Assembly (NCBI GenBank): GCA_026416515.1
Contig: JAOAEZ010000002.1
Span: forward strand, 235,160-299,159
Length of the DNA stretch: 64,000 nt
Source: Hydrogenophilus sp.
Lineage (GTDB): Bacteria > Pseudomonadota > Gammaproteobacteria > Burkholderiales > Rhodocyclaceae
Direction: 5' to 3'
In this document: piece after piece, positions 27,720 to 36,685 of the stretch
How positions within the stretch are numbered: position 1 is the first letter of the stretch
How the letters are laid out: each line of letters opens with the position of its first letter
Notes under the pieces: generated by a model
Told to the model about the DNA's origin: nothing
Seen by the model: the letters and a program-made list of their open reading frames with translations, nothing else
Databases searched by the model: none
Program-made: the position numbers and the translations under genes

Positions 27720-28439
27720 TTACCATTTACGGGCCGCTACGATATAGTTTACCAAAGTGTCGTTGGAAAGTCGATAGCGGCGTAAGATCGGATTGTAAGA
27801 TAACCCAACCGAGGCAAAGGGCAGGAGATTCGCCGCTTGACACCAGCCGGTGAGCTCGGCAGGGGTGATGAATTTTCGCCAGTCGTGGGTTCCTCGCGGC
27901 AGAAGGTTGAGAAAATACTCGGCGCCGAGGATCGCGAAGAGGTAAGCTTTTAAGGTGCGGTTGAGAGTGGAAAAGATGACGATTCCGCCCGGGCGGGCCA
28001 GACGAGCACAGGCTTGAACAGTACGGGCGGGGTCGGGTACGTGTTCAAGCATTTCGAGACAAGTGACGAGGTCGAATGCTTCAGGATGGTCGAGCGCAAA
28101 TTCTTCTGGGCTGGAGAGATGATAGTCGATGGAGACACCGGTTTCGTGGCTGTGCAGACGAGCGACCGAAAGCGCTTTTTCAGATCGGTCGATTCCGGTG
28201 ACCGACGCTCTTTTGAGGGCGAGGGCTTCGGTGAGAATTCCACCCCCGCAGCCGACGTCAAGGACCCGTTTTCCTTGGAGCCCACCGGAGATTTGTTCGA
28301 TCCAGCTCAGACGTAAGGGGTTGATTTCGTGAAGCGGCCGAAATTGTCCATGGGGATCCCACCATCGGTGGGCGAGAGCGCTGAATTTGGCGATCTCGGC
28401 GTTGTCGACGTTGTCGCTAAGGGAGGGAGGTTCGACCAT
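27720..28439 (-). CDS. ubiG: Ubiquinone biosynthesis O-methyltransferase UbiG
   Basis: SAM-dependent methyltransferase for both O-methylation steps of ubiquinone synthesis. The 239 residues begin with the UbiG signature (NAEIAKFSALAHRWWDPHG, LHEINPLRL), then motif I LDVGCGGGILTEALA, and FDLVTCLEMLEHVPDP. The frame is open upstream, but homology starts at the ATG at 28439, which overlaps the preceding gene by 23 bases. The ssrA promoter must lie in or close to the 3' end of this gene. Confidence 0.95.
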   Translation of the reverse strand: MVEPPSLSDNVDNAEIAKFSALAHRWWDPHGQFRPLHEINPLRLSWIEQISGGLQGKRVLDVGCGGGILTEALALKRASVTGIDRSEKALSVARLHSHETGVSIDYHLSSPEEFALDHPEAFDLVTCLEMLEHVPDPARTVQACARLARPGGIVIFSTLNRTLKAYLFAILGAEYFLNLLPRGTHDWRKFITPAELTGWCQAANLLPFASVGLSYNPILRRYRLSNDTLVNYIVAARKW

Positions 28440-28986
28440 GGGCGGAGTCTCCGACGGAGGAGCGACGGCTCGAGCGACGCCGCAGCCGTTGCCATAGGGC
28501 GATTCGCCAGAGAAGATGGGTGAGAAGGTAGCCGCAGAGGGCAAGCGTGAGGGCGAGAATGGGAAGACCCATAAGGGTAGCTGTCCCCAGCTGGGAGAAC
28601 CAGGAGAAAAGCGTTTCCCATAGAGTCTCCCCTCCAGAAGGAGGTGATTGGGGAGGAGGACCATTGCCAAAGCCAAGCGTTCGTCCGAGCGCGTAAGCGA
28701 GCGAGAGAAGAAAGGGCCAGGTGAGGGGGTTGGTGTAGAGGGTAACGACGAGTGCAAGGGGAAGATTTTTTTTACAGAGAAGGGCAAGAAAAAGTGCGGT
28801 CGGCATTTGGAAGGGACCGGGAATAAGACCGGCAAAGAGGCCGATCGCAATGGCGCCTGGAACGCTGCGACGGTTGATATGCCAGAGCTGTGGGTGCTGG
28901 AGATAGGGGGCAAAGCGCTCCAGGAGCGGGTGGTCGAGAAGGGTTTGAGCGCGAGAAACGAGCGGACGGATCCAGCGTTTGGGCAT
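28417..28986 (-). CDS. DUF2062 membrane protein
   Basis: A 189-residue inner-membrane protein of the DUF2062 family, function unknown. It shows the family's RRSVPGAIAIGLFAGLIPGPFQM start, a second hydrophobic span (NLPLALVVTLYTNPLTWPFLL) and a C-terminal helix (TLMGLPILALTLALCGYLLTHLL broken into two pieces). The ATG at 28986 (MPKRWIRPL) fits relatives better than the upstream in-frame ATG at 29046. Co-directional with ubiG, which it overlaps. Confidence 0.8.
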   Translation of the reverse strand: MPKRWIRPLVSRAQTLLDHPLLERFAPYLQHPQLWHINRRSVPGAIAIGLFAGLIPGPFQMPTALFLALLCKKNLPLALVVTLYTNPLTWPFLLSLAYALGRTLGFGNGPPPQSPPSGGETLWETLFSWFSQLGTATLMGLPILALTLALCGYLLTHLLWRIALWQRLRRRSSRRSSVGDSAHGRTSLP

Positions 28987-29044
28987 CGGAGAGGGAAAGA
29001 AAACAACAACGGGGAATGAGATAGGCTGCAACGGGAATGGTTCC

Positions 29045-29074
29045 AAAAAAAAAACGCCCCACTTTCGGGGCGCT
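29045..29074 (-). terminator. Rho-independent terminator downstream of the ompA-family gene
   Basis: Minus strand: CGCCCC-GAAAGT-GGGGCG stem-loop followed by a run of ten T (29045-29054). It is 19 bases from the stop codon. It separates the porin from DUF2062-ubiG. Confidence 0.9.
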
Positions 29075-29093
29075 TAGGAGTGTAGAAGAAATC

Positions 29094-29807
29094 TCACTTC
29101 TTGGTACCGATGACCTCCACTTCGACGCGCCGATCCGGCTGCAGGCAGGCAATGAGCGCTTTGCGCTCTTTGATCTTGTCGCACTTGTTGCCCGTGACCG
29201 GCATCTTCTCGCCCTTCCCTTCGGTGTAGATGCGGTTGGCAGGAATGCCTTTGCTGACTAGATATTTCTTGACAGCCGCCGCTCGCCGCTCCGAAAGCTT
29301 CTGATTATAAGCGTCCGATCCGATCCGGTCGGTGTGACCAACCGCTAAGATCACCTCCACGTTGAGGTTGGCGATTTGCGCCACAAGTTCGTCGAGCTTC
29401 TTCTTGCCCTCCGGCCGCAGAACCGCTTTGTCGAAGTCAAAGAGGGTGTCGGCGGCGAGCTTCACTTTGTTCGAAACCGGCTCCGGTTTCCTGGCCGCAG
29501 GCGCGGGCGCCTCAGCTTTCTTGGGTTCACACTTCTCTTTAGCGATGATGTCAGGATCGCAGGAGCATGCAAGCGGTCTGCCCTCTTTGTCGAGAGTCTG
29601 CTCGGCAAGCGCAGGCGTCCAGAATCCGGTGCGCCAGCAGAGCCCTGTACCACTGCGGACCACAACTCCTCGACTGTCGATGACATAGGGAATAACCCCC
29701 TTCGCGGGGTCGACAATAACATCTTTTACCCCCTGCGCAAAGGCAGGAAGAGAGAAAGAGGCGACCAGGATACCGCTGAGGAGGGTCGAGCGAAGGGTTT
29801 TCGTCAT
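29094..29807 (-). CDS. OmpA-family outer-membrane protein
   Basis: A 237-residue envelope protein. A signal peptide ([16 protein letters not shown]) precedes a Cys-containing linker segment ([22 protein letters not shown]), an Ala/Pro hinge ([12 protein letters not shown]) and the C-terminal OmpA peptidoglycan-binding domain ([39 protein letters not shown]). There is no obvious 8-strand barrel, so it resembles betaproteobacterial OmpA-like proteins that tether the outer membrane. AAGGA sits 9 bases before the ATG at 29807; the upstream ATG at 29816 lacks spacing. Own promoter and terminator. Confidence 0.9.
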   Translation of the reverse strand: MTKTLRSTLLSGILVASFSLPAFAQGVKDVIVDPAKGVIPYVIDSRGVVVRSGTGLCWRTGFWTPALAEQTLDKEGRPLACSCDPDIIAKEKCEPKKAEAPAPAARKPEPVSNKVKLAADTLFDFDKAVLRPEGKKKLDELVAQIANLNVEVILAVGHTDRIGSDAYNQKLSERRAAAVKKYLVSKGIPANRIYTEGKGEKMPVTGNKCDKIKERKALIACLQPDRRVEVEVIGTKK

Positions 29808-29848
29808 GACTTCCATCCTTTCATAGTATGAGTTAGACGACAGCGTAC

Positions 29849-29876
29849 ATTATAGACGGTTTTTACCCGCTGCCAA
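29849..29876 (-). promoter_or_regulatory. Sigma-70 promoter of the OmpA-family gene
   Basis: Minus strand: TTGGCA at 29871-29876, 16-base spacer, TATAAT at 29849-29854. The -35 lies inside the 3' end of the upstream amidohydrolase gene. Confidence 0.82.
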
Positions 29877-31218
29877 TCGCTTTGCTTACAGAATGCGCTT
29901 TCTGTTCCCACTTTTCGGCAATTCGCCGAAGTTCCATGTCGCTTTTTTGCAACAAAAGGCGGTTATCCCGCTTTTTGGGAACACCTGCAACCCAGACGTC
30001 GGTGACCGCTTCACGCCCGAGAACCCAGACGAGGTGGGCAATGGGGTCATAAAGGGGTCGGAAGACAAAGTGCTCGACGGAGACAAGGATGAGATCGGCA
30101 ATCTTTCCAGGCCGGATCGAGCCGATCTGCGCGTCAAGGTGCAGCGCCTTGGCTCCACCGAGAGTGGCCATCTCCAGGAGGAGGGCGGCGGGAAGGGCAG
30201 CGGCGTTGCCCCGAAGGTGCTTGGCGAGAAGGGCAGCATGGCGCATCTCGGTGAAGAGGTCGAGTCGGTTGTTGCTGGCTGCTCCGTCGGTGCCGAGCGC
30301 TGCGGTGAGCCCGAAGTCGTGCCAGGCCATGACGTCAGCACCACCGCTGGCTAGCTTGAGGTTAGAGGTAGGACAGTGGACCAACGCTGCTTTCGCGGCG
30401 GCAAGCGTGGCGAGTTCGTCGGGGGTGAGATGAACCGCATGCGCAGCGATGAGAGGAAGTTCGAGGAGCCCAGCGCGCGCTAACCGCTCAAGCGGTGTGG
30501 CACAGTGTTGTTGAAGCGAGCGGGGACTTTCATCCGCTGTTTCATTGAGGTGGATGTGAACGGCAAAGGTGTGTTGGCGGGCGAGGTGAGAGAGGCGGGT
30601 GAGAGTGAGATCGCTGACGGTGTAAGGGGCGTGCGGAGCGAGAAGAAAAGTAAGAAGGGGGTGCGATCGCCACTGAGCATAGGCGTCCAGACCGCGCGCG
30701 AGGTAGTTTTCGGGATCGACCGCATAGGGAGTGGGAAAGTCGATAACCACGAGACCGATCGCTGCCCGCATGCCCGCTTCGGCGAAGGCGCGAGCAGAAG
30801 CTTCGGGGAAAAAATACATGTCGAGGGCGGTGGTGATTCCACTGGCCAGCATCTCAGCGGCGGCAAGCCAGGTCCCTTCATAAACAAAGTCAGGAGAGAT
30901 CAGGGCTTGTTCTCGTGGCCAGATCGCAGTGGTGAGCCAGGTTTCGAGCGGGAGATCGTCGGCAATACCGCGCAGAAGAACCATCGCAGCATGGGTGTGG
31001 CTGTTGATGAGCCCGGGGAGAAGAATGTGGTAAGGTTTTTCGTGCCATTGCCAGGGGGGGGAGGGAAAGGCGCGCCGCGCCTCTTGCTGGGGGAGCAGGG
31101 CCACAATCCGCCCCTCGGCGACGGCGACAGCGTGCTCTTCAAGGATTGCGCCCCGCGGTTCAATGGGGATAATCCAGCGAGGAGCGATGACAAACGGCGG
31201 GTGGAGTGGCGGTTCCAT
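29863..31218 (-). CDS. mtaD: TRZ/ATZ-family amidohydrolase (5-methylthioadenosine/S-adenosylhomocysteine deaminase type)
   Basis: Zinc- or iron-dependent deaminase that likely acts on methylthioadenosine or S-adenosylhomocysteine. The 451-residue protein has the metal site PGLINSHTHAAM, then HAPYTVSD, HIHLNETADE, AAHAVHL and GTDGAASNNRLDLF in family order. A TTG at 31242 would add 8 residues; the ATG at 31218 matches relatives. A TATAAT on the minus strand at 31246-31251 lies 27 bases upstream of that ATG with no ribosome site visible. In relatives it stands next to ubiG; here the porin intervenes. Confidence 0.85.
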   Translation of the reverse strand: MEPPLHPPFVIAPRWIIPIEPRGAILEEHAVAVAEGRIVALLPQQEARRAFPSPPWQWHEKPYHILLPGLINSHTHAAMVLLRGIADDLPLETWLTTAIWPREQALISPDFVYEGTWLAAAEMLASGITTALDMYFFPEASARAFAEAGMRAAIGLVVIDFPTPYAVDPENYLARGLDAYAQWRSHPLLTFLLAPHAPYTVSDLTLTRLSHLARQHTFAVHIHLNETADESPRSLQQHCATPLERLARAGLLELPLIAAHAVHLTPDELATLAAAKAALVHCPTSNLKLASGGADVMAWHDFGLTAALGTDGAASNNRLDLFTEMRHAALLAKHLRGNAAALPAALLLEMATLGGAKALHLDAQIGSIRPGKIADLILVSVEHFVFRPLYDPIAHLVWVLGREAVTDVWVAGVPKKRDNRLLLQKSDMELRRIAEKWEQKAHSVSKAIGSG

Positions 31219-31262
31219 AGAGGAAGAGAGAGGGATAGGCAATCTATTATAGCGAAGGGAGA

Positions 31263-32174
31263 TTAAGGGTAGTAAGGGGAGACTTCGAATCCGACCACAC
31301 CGCTTTCGTGCATCTCCCAGGTGAGGAGTAGAACCACGCGTTGCCGCGGCTGAAAGGGATGCTCAAGGGGGGCACGCCATTGGTCGGGGGGAAGAAGCTT
31401 GCGGATGATCGCCCGCCCAAGACCGTCGGTGAGGGTGACCGCGAGGTGAGGCCAGGGCATGGGATAGGGCGCTGTGTTGGTGAGGGCAAATTCGAGGGTG
31501 TAACGGTTGGGTTGAGGCTCTTTGATGAGGCGGGCGTCGTCGATAAGGAGTTTCTCGCGGTCGGCAGGAGGGCTGACGGTGCAGCCGAGCCGCTTGCAAG
31601 CGCGATCCCACCAGGGATAAAGGGAGGGGTATTGACGGATGAGGGGTTGGTGCGCGACGAGAAGCGTTTGCCAGACAGCAGTGAGGGAAAGCAGCAGGAT
31701 GAGAAGGATGCTGACCAGACGGCGGGTGCTTTGCGCCCACGCCGAGGAACGAGGGAGGGAGGGGGAGGAGGAGGGGCGAGAAGGAGAGGCGGAGGGGGAA
31801 GAGGGGCGAGAAGGAGAGACGGAGGGGGAAGAGGGGGTGGTGAAACGCAAAGGAGGAGGGGGAAAGGCCGCTGCTTGCCCACCGCCGGAGGAGGAAGCAG
31901 CGGATGGTGAGTCGGAGGAGGAGGGGGAGGAAACGGAGGAGGAGGAGGGCGGGAGAGGGCGAACGAGGGTGGGGAGTCGGTCGCGAGGGGGAGGAGCCTT
32001 GGAGCGTTGCAGGGGAGAAAGAGAGACGCCAGCAGGGGAGAGGGCGTGGGCGATGGCGTCAAAGGGCAAGAGACATTCACCGCAGAGGGCCCACCCGCCG
32101 CTGGGTTCGAGGGCTTGCAGCGAAGTGGCAAAGGCGGCGCGGCAATGAGGACAGCAGACGGTGAGAGCAGTCAT
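31263..32174 (-). CDS. Zinc-ribbon DUF3426 membrane protein
   Basis: A 303-residue protein with an N-terminal zinc ribbon (CCPHC ... CGEC), a long Ser/Pro-rich linker, one transmembrane helix (LVSILLILLLSLTAVWQTLLV) and the periplasmic DUF3426 domain (WWDRACKRLGC, LEFALTNTAP, VVLLLTWEMHESGVVGFEV). Its function is unknown. The gene follows prmA with a 4-base overlap, as in many betaproteobacteria. The linker contains a 30-base tandem duplication. Confidence 0.88.
   Translation of the reverse strand: MTALTVCCPHCRAAFATSLQALEPSGGWALCGECLLPFDAIAHALSPAGVSLSPLQRSKAPPPRDRLPTLVRPLPPSSSSVSSPSSSDSPSAASSSGGGQAAAFPPPPLRFTTPSSPSVSPSRPSSPSASPSRPSSSPSLPRSSAWAQSTRRLVSILLILLLSLTAVWQTLLVAHQPLIRQYPSLYPWWDRACKRLGCTVSPPADREKLLIDDARLIKEPQPNRYTLEFALTNTAPYPMPWPHLAVTLTDGLGRAIIRKLLPPDQWRAPLEHPFQPRQRVVLLLTWEMHESGVVGFEVSPYYP
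31771..31830. repeat. 30-bp tandem duplication in the DUF3426 linker
   Basis: 31771-31800 and 31801-31830 differ at one base. The unit encodes ten Ser/Pro/Arg-rich residues in the disordered linker, so copy number could vary without breaking the frame. Confidence 0.9.
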
Positions 32175-33088
32175 GGGAGAGGACGCGTTCCATCAAGCCG
32201 TACCCAGCCGTCCCGCTCCGCACCGATGGTGAGGGTGATCCAGGGCGCATAGGCGACGATGACGCTTTCTGCTTGTTCGGCGAGGATACCGGTGAGGGCA
32301 ATTTTGCCACCCGGGGCAAGGAGGGCGCTGAGCGTGGGGGCAAGCGCTATGAGCGGACGGGCAAGGATGTTGGCGACGATCCGTGTGTGGGGGAGAAGAG
32401 GGGAGCCGGCTGGGAGAACGCGGATGGAAAGGTGATTGAGTTGGGCGTTGCGCTGGGCCGCAGCGCAGGCGTCAGGGTCGATGTCCACGGCAGTGACGGG
32501 GGCAGCGCCGAGTTTGGCCGCAGCGAGGGCGAGAATCCCCGACCCGCAGCCATAGTCAAGACAGCTTTCACCAGGGGTAATCTGGTCGAGGAGCCATTCG
32601 AGAGCGAGTTGGGTGGTGGTGTGGCTGCCTGTGCCAAAAGCAAGGCCCGGGTCGAGACGGAGGATGGGGGCGCTTGTGGCAGGGGGTTCGTGCCAGGTGG
32701 GGACGATCCAGAGGCGGTTGTCGCCGATCTCAATAGGGGGAAAATGGTCTTGGGTGGCGCGTACCCAGTCGGTTTCCCCGAGGGGGGTAAGGTGCCAGTG
32801 CGTAGGGGAAGGAAGATCGATCCCAGCATGGTGAGCAGCGCGTATGAGCGCCTCGTGCCAAGGGGTGCAGCTGTCAAAGAGCAGCGAGAGCGTGGTCAAA
32901 GACCAGGGGGAGATCGTTTCCCCCGGTTCGGCAAATTGCGGTTGCTCGCGCGGCGTGCCCGCGTCAGCGTCTTCGAGCGTCGCTGCCAGCGCGCCTTGCA
33001 CGAGGGCAGAGTCGGCGAGGGATTCCGCGTCGGCAGTGGGAAGTGTGAGACGAAGTTCAACCCAGCGGGGGTTAGCGACGCCGTTCAT
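32171..33088 (-). CDS. prmA: Ribosomal protein L11 methyltransferase PrmA
   Basis: Trimethylates several sites on ribosomal protein L11. The 305 residues have the N-terminal substrate-recognition domain ([21 protein letters not shown]), a linker and the SAM domain ([48 protein letters not shown]). The ATG at 33088 overlaps the accC end by 17 bases; the open frame upstream is not homologous. Confidence 0.95.
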   Translation of the reverse strand: MNGVANPRWVELRLTLPTADAESLADSALVQGALAATLEDADAGTPREQPQFAEPGETISPWSLTTLSLLFDSCTPWHEALIRAAHHAGIDLPSPTHWHLTPLGETDWVRATQDHFPPIEIGDNRLWIVPTWHEPPATSAPILRLDPGLAFGTGSHTTTQLALEWLLDQITPGESCLDYGCGSGILALAAAKLGAAPVTAVDIDPDACAAAQRNAQLNHLSIRVLPAGSPLLPHTRIVANILARPLIALAPTLSALLAPGGKIALTGILAEQAESVIVAYAPWITLTIGAERDGWVRLDGTRPLP

Positions 33089-34436
33089 CGAGCCAGCGCT
33101 CCAAAAAATGGATCGAGAGTTCTCCTCGCCGAACCCGCGGGTCGAGGAGAAGGTCGCGGTGAAGGGGAACATTGGTGGTGATCCCCGTGACGACGAGCTC
33201 TTCTAGCGCCCGATTCATCCGCGCGAGAGCCGCTTCGCGTTCTGGGGCATGGACGATAATTTTGCCGATAAGGGAGTCATAGTAGGGGGGAACCCGGTAG
33301 CCCGCAAAGGCGTGGGAATCGACGCGAACGCCCGGCCCTCCCGGGGGATGCCACTGGTCGATACGACCAGGGGAGGGGGTGAAGCGCCAGGGGTCTTCAG
33401 CGTTGATCCGACATTCGATCGCATGGCCTTTGAGAAGAATGTCCGATTGGGTAAACCAAAGGGGTTCACCGGCAGCGATCCGAATTTGGGCTTGAACAAG
33501 GTCGATCCCCGTGATGAGTTCCGTGACAGGGTGTTCGACTTGAATGCGGGTGTTCATCTCGATGAAGTAAAAGTTGCCGTCTTCGTAGAGGAATTCTAGG
33601 GTGCCTGCGCCGATATAACCGATGCGCCGACAGGCTTCTACGACGGTGGCGCCGAGCTGTTCGATAGCGGCGCGAGGAACACCGGGAGCAGGTGCTTCTT
33701 CGATGACCTTTTGGTGACGACGTTGCAGCGAGCAGTCGCGCTCTCCTAGCCAAACGGTGTTTCCGTGTTGATCGGCAAGGATTTGAATTTCAATGTGCCG
33801 CGGGTTTTGGAGATACTTTTCGAGATAGAGCGTCGGATCGCCAAAGGCAGCACGCGCTTCTTCCCGCGTGGTGGCCACCGCGCTTAAAAGGGCCGATTCG
33901 TGGTGGACTACCCGTATCCCCCGCCCGCCGCCGCCGCCGGCAGCTTTGATGATGACAGGATAGCCTACCGAGCGGGCAAGAGCGATGATCGCGTCGGTGT
34001 CTTCCGGGAGCGGCCCGTCGCTGCCAGGAACACAGGGAACACCAGATTGGTGCATCGCTCGCTTGGCGGCGATTTTGTCGCCCATCAGGGCAATGGTTTC
34101 GGCGCGCGGGCCGATAAATGTAAAGCCGCACGCGGTGACCCGCTCGGCGAATTCTTGGTTTTCCGCCAGAAAGCCATAGCCAGGATGGATCGCGTCGGCA
34201 TCGGTGACCTCAGCAGCGGCGATGATCGCGGGGATGTTGAGGTAACTTTTCGCGGCGGGGGGAGGGCCAATACAGACCGCTTCGTCAGCAAGCCGCACCG
34301 GCTTGCTGTCTCGATCGGCTTCGGAGTAGACCACAACTGTCGCGATGCCGAGTTCGCGGCAGGCGCGAAGAACGCGGAGCGCAATTTCACCTCGGTTGGC
34401 GATGAGGACTTTGTGAAAAGGGGGAAGAGAGGCCAT
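33072..34436 (-). CDS. accC: Acetyl-CoA carboxylase, biotin carboxylase subunit
   Basis: ATP-grasp enzyme that carboxylates biotin on AccB, the first step of fatty-acid synthesis. The 454 residues include [20 protein letters not shown] split at the N-terminus, the Gly-rich ATP loop [32 protein letters not shown], and [14 protein letters not shown] with the catalytic Glu and Arg. It follows accB after 4 bases. Confidence 0.97.
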   Translation of the reverse strand: MASLPPFHKVLIANRGEIALRVLRACRELGIATVVVYSEADRDSKPVRLADEAVCIGPPPAAKSYLNIPAIIAAAEVTDADAIHPGYGFLAENQEFAERVTACGFTFIGPRAETIALMGDKIAAKRAMHQSGVPCVPGSDGPLPEDTDAIIALARSVGYPVIIKAAGGGGGRGIRVVHHESALLSAVATTREEARAAFGDPTLYLEKYLQNPRHIEIQILADQHGNTVWLGERDCSLQRRHQKVIEEAPAPGVPRAAIEQLGATVVEACRRIGYIGAGTLEFLYEDGNFYFIEMNTRIQVEHPVTELITGIDLVQAQIRIAAGEPLWFTQSDILLKGHAIECRINAEDPWRFTPSPGRIDQWHPPGGPGVRVDSHAFAGYRVPPYYDSLIGKIIVHAPEREAALARMNRALEELVVTGITTNVPLHRDLLLDPRVRRGELSIHFLERWLDERRR

Positions 34437-34440
34437 TCGG

Positions 34441-34896
34441 TTATCCGATTACGAAAAGGGGTTGCCCATATTCCACAGGTTGACCATTTTCGACAAGAAT
34501 CGCTTTGATCACGCCGGCGACCTCGGCTTCGATTTCATTCATCAGTTTCATGGCTTCGATGATGCAGAGGCGGTCGCCGACTTCCACACGAGTTCCAATC
34601 TCGACAAAGGGAGGAGCACTAGGAGAGGGAGCGCGGTAGAATGTCCCGACCATCGGCGATTTGACAATGTGCCCGTTGGGAGGCGATGGGAGGGCCGCGC
34701 CGCTTTCCGAAGGGGCAGGCGGGGAGGGTGAGGCCGGGGGCGCAGGGGGAGAGAGAAGGGGGGAGATGGCGGCGGGAAGCGCCATCTGCGGGTATTTGGC
34801 GATCCGGACCTTTTCTTCCCCTTCAGTGATCTCAATTTCGGCGATGGCCGAGGCTTCGACGAGTTCAATCAGTTTCTTGAGCTTGCGAAGGTCCAT
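34441..34896 (-). CDS. accB: Acetyl-CoA carboxylase, biotin carboxyl carrier protein
   Basis: Carries the biotin that shuttles carboxyl groups between AccC and AccAD. The 151 residues have an N-terminal helix ([21 protein letters not shown]), a Pro/Ala/Ser linker, the [12 protein letters not shown] thumb and the biotinylation site [11 protein letters not shown]. accB-accC is the standard order. Confidence 0.97.
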   Translation of the reverse strand: MDLRKLKKLIELVEASAIAEIEITEGEEKVRIAKYPQMALPAAISPLLSPPAPPASPSPPAPSESGAALPSPPNGHIVKSPMVGTFYRAPSPSAPPFVEIGTRVEVGDRLCIIEAMKLMNEIEAEVAGVIKAILVENGQPVEYGQPLFVIG

Positions 34897-34963
34897 TCAA
34901 CAGCTTCCTGTGAGGGCGTTGGGTGCAATTGTAGGCAAAATGGATCCGTTGGTGGGAGCGACC

Positions 34964-35419
34964 CTACGAACTCGAGCGGCTGTTGAGCCAGCGGAGGGCC
35001 GCTTCCAGCGCCGCTTCATAGCCAAAAGCGCCAAGACCAATAATGATCCCAAGCGCTTTGTCAGAGAGGTAGGAGCGATGGCGGAAAGGTTCCCGACTAT
35101 AGGTGTTGGAGAGGTGAATCTCGATGTAGGGGATTTGCACCGCTAGGAGAGCGTCGCGAATCGCAATGCTGGTGTGCGTATAGGCCCCCGGATTGATGAG
35201 GATGAAGTCGGTTCCGTCTTCTAGCGTGGCTTGAATCCGGTCGATAAGGGCTCCTTCGTGGTTGCTTTGGAAGGTGTCGATGATCGCTAGACTTCCCGCC
35301 CGCTCGACAAGCCGGCTGTGGATTTCAGAAAGGGTGGTGTGCCCGTAGAGATCGGGTTCGCGTAGCCCGAGGAGGTTGAGGTTGGGACCGTTGAGGACGA
35401 GGATGCGATAGGGGATCAT
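34964..35419 (-). CDS. aroQ: 3-dehydroquinate dehydratase, type II
   Basis: Third step of the shikimate pathway. The 151-residue dodecameric enzyme shows [15 protein letters not shown] with the lid Arg/Tyr region (PDLYG), the [16 protein letters not shown] active-site loop and [15 protein letters not shown]. It precedes accB by 67 bases, the usual betaproteobacterial arrangement. Confidence 0.96.
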   Translation of the reverse strand: MIPYRILVLNGPNLNLLGLREPDLYGHTTLSEIHSRLVERAGSLAIIDTFQSNHEGALIDRIQATLEDGTDFILINPGAYTHTSIAIRDALLAVQIPYIEIHLSNTYSREPFRHRSYLSDKALGIIIGLGAFGYEAALEAALRWLNSRSSS

Positions 35420-35442
35420 CGATAGTGCTCCAACAACGCATT

Positions 35443-36039
35443 TTAAGGGGGGGTTCGCGCAAAGACTTCGGTGAGCGCCGCGTCGAGTTCAGCACGGGTC
35501 ATCAGCCCCACATGGTGATGAACCGGTTGCCCCGCCGCGTCAAGGATAAGGGTAAAGGGCATCCCTCGGTTGGGGTTTCCGAGACGAACGGTTTGCCCAA
35601 ACACAAAGCCGTTGCCGATGAGGGTGGGGTAGGGAAGCTTAAAACGAGCGATTTCGGCGCGTAGCTTTTCCCGCGTGTCTAAGCCGATGCCGATAAATTG
35701 AACCTGATCGCGATAGGTATGGGCAGCCGCAGCAAAGTCGGGAAGCTCGCGTTGGCAGGGAGGACACCAGGGGGCCCAAAAGTTGATGACGAGCGGTTTT
35801 CCTCGCCAGCGGTTGAGGGTGCGCGCTTCACCGGTTTCGACGTCGGGGAGGTGGGCGGTGAGGAGCTGCTCAAGAGCAGCTGGATGGTAGCGCTCTCCGG
35901 CGATGGAGGGAAGGGGATCGCCGGAGAGAAAGGCGCTGCCGAGAATCAAAAGAGAGACAACGGCGATGAAGAAGGCTATCAGCCAGAAACGCCGGTGGGA
36001 AGGGGCCAGAAGGGGGGAGGAACGAGGGTCGCGATTCAT
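35443..36039 (-). CDS. TlpA/ResA-type membrane-anchored thioredoxin-like protein
   Basis: Periplasmic thiol-disulfide oxidoreductase, probably a reductant for cytochrome c maturation or similar. The 198 residues have one N-terminal helix ([21 protein letters not shown]), the redox centre [17 protein letters not shown], and the cis-Pro region [14 protein letters not shown]. It overlaps the upstream gene by 4 bases and lies 23 bases from aroQ. Confidence 0.88.
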   Translation of the reverse strand: MNRDPRSSPLLAPSHRRFWLIAFFIAVVSLLILGSAFLSGDPLPSIAGERYHPAALEQLLTAHLPDVETGEARTLNRWRGKPLVINFWAPWCPPCQRELPDFAAAAHTYRDQVQFIGIGLDTREKLRAEIARFKLPYPTLIGNGFVFGQTVRLGNPNRGMPFTLILDAAGQPVHHHVGLMTRAELDAALTEVFARTPP

Positions 36040-36632
36040 CGCGTGACGGGGGAGGGAGAGGCGAGGAGTTGGGCGAGGGCGGTCGCCGTGAGACCGCGTT
36101 CGCTTTTTTTGCGTTGCCGCTCCGCTGCGAGCGGCCAGATCCGCAGACGAACGGGAACCGCTTCGTCTTCAAGGATCAATTCGGTCTCCGGACGTTTCCC
36201 AGAAGCAGGTTTGGGGGTGTGAACACGAAAACGCCGCCCTTCGTTGAGGAGGGTGATCTCCACTTCCTTGGTCGATTCTACGAAGAGGTCGATTTCGATT
36301 TCAGAAAGAGGCCCCGCCGTGCCGTCGGCGACGCTGCCGACTAGGTAGGCGGGCCAGGGAAGAGCGGTGAGAACGGCAAGGGCGATCTGCCGGAGATGGG
36401 CAAGACGCTGCGGTTGCTCTTCTTCGTCAGCATATTCCGCTACAAAGCGCGCTAGCGCGGCGTCGACCGCTTCATTGCTGGGAAGCATGGTCCGCACCGG
36501 TAGCCCGAGTTGCTTGACCGCTTTGCGTTTGGCAAAGGCGTAGTCGCGAATTCCTTCGTTATAGATGAGACGGGCCGCAACGTGCGCAATTTCGTCGCGG
36601 TAATCGAGCGATTCATAAGTGCGAGTTTTCAT
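36036..36632 (-). CDS. Nucleotidyltransferase-like protein of unknown role
   Basis: A 198-residue protein I cannot name. The N-terminal half (DYRDEIAHVAARLIYNEGIRDYAFAKR split in two) looks helical; the middle YLVGSVADGTAGPLSEIEIDLFV resembles the G-S-x(n)-D-x-D pattern of Pol-beta nucleotidyltransferases, but the first acidic position reads E rather than D. The C-terminus (AVPVRLRIWPLAAERQRKKSERGLT split) is basic. A homologue before the tlpA-aroQ-accBC cluster is common in betaproteobacteria. Divergent from mpl. Confidence 0.6.
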   Translation of the reverse strand: MKTRTYESLDYRDEIAHVAARLIYNEGIRDYAFAKRKAVKQLGLPVRTMLPSNEAVDAALARFVAEYADEEEQPQRLAHLRQIALAVLTALPWPAYLVGSVADGTAGPLSEIEIDLFVESTKEVEITLLNEGRRFRVHTPKPASGKRPETELILEDEAVPVRLRIWPLAAERQRKKSERGLTATALAQLLASPSPVTR

Positions 36633-36685
36633 CGCGACTGAGGATGTGAGAGAATTGCTCTTTATTGTATCAGGAGCATGAGTCG

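Noticed and set aside
28440..29009. 190-codon upstream extension of ubiG
   Set aside because: It overlaps the DUF2062 gene in another frame and shows no methyltransferase motifs.
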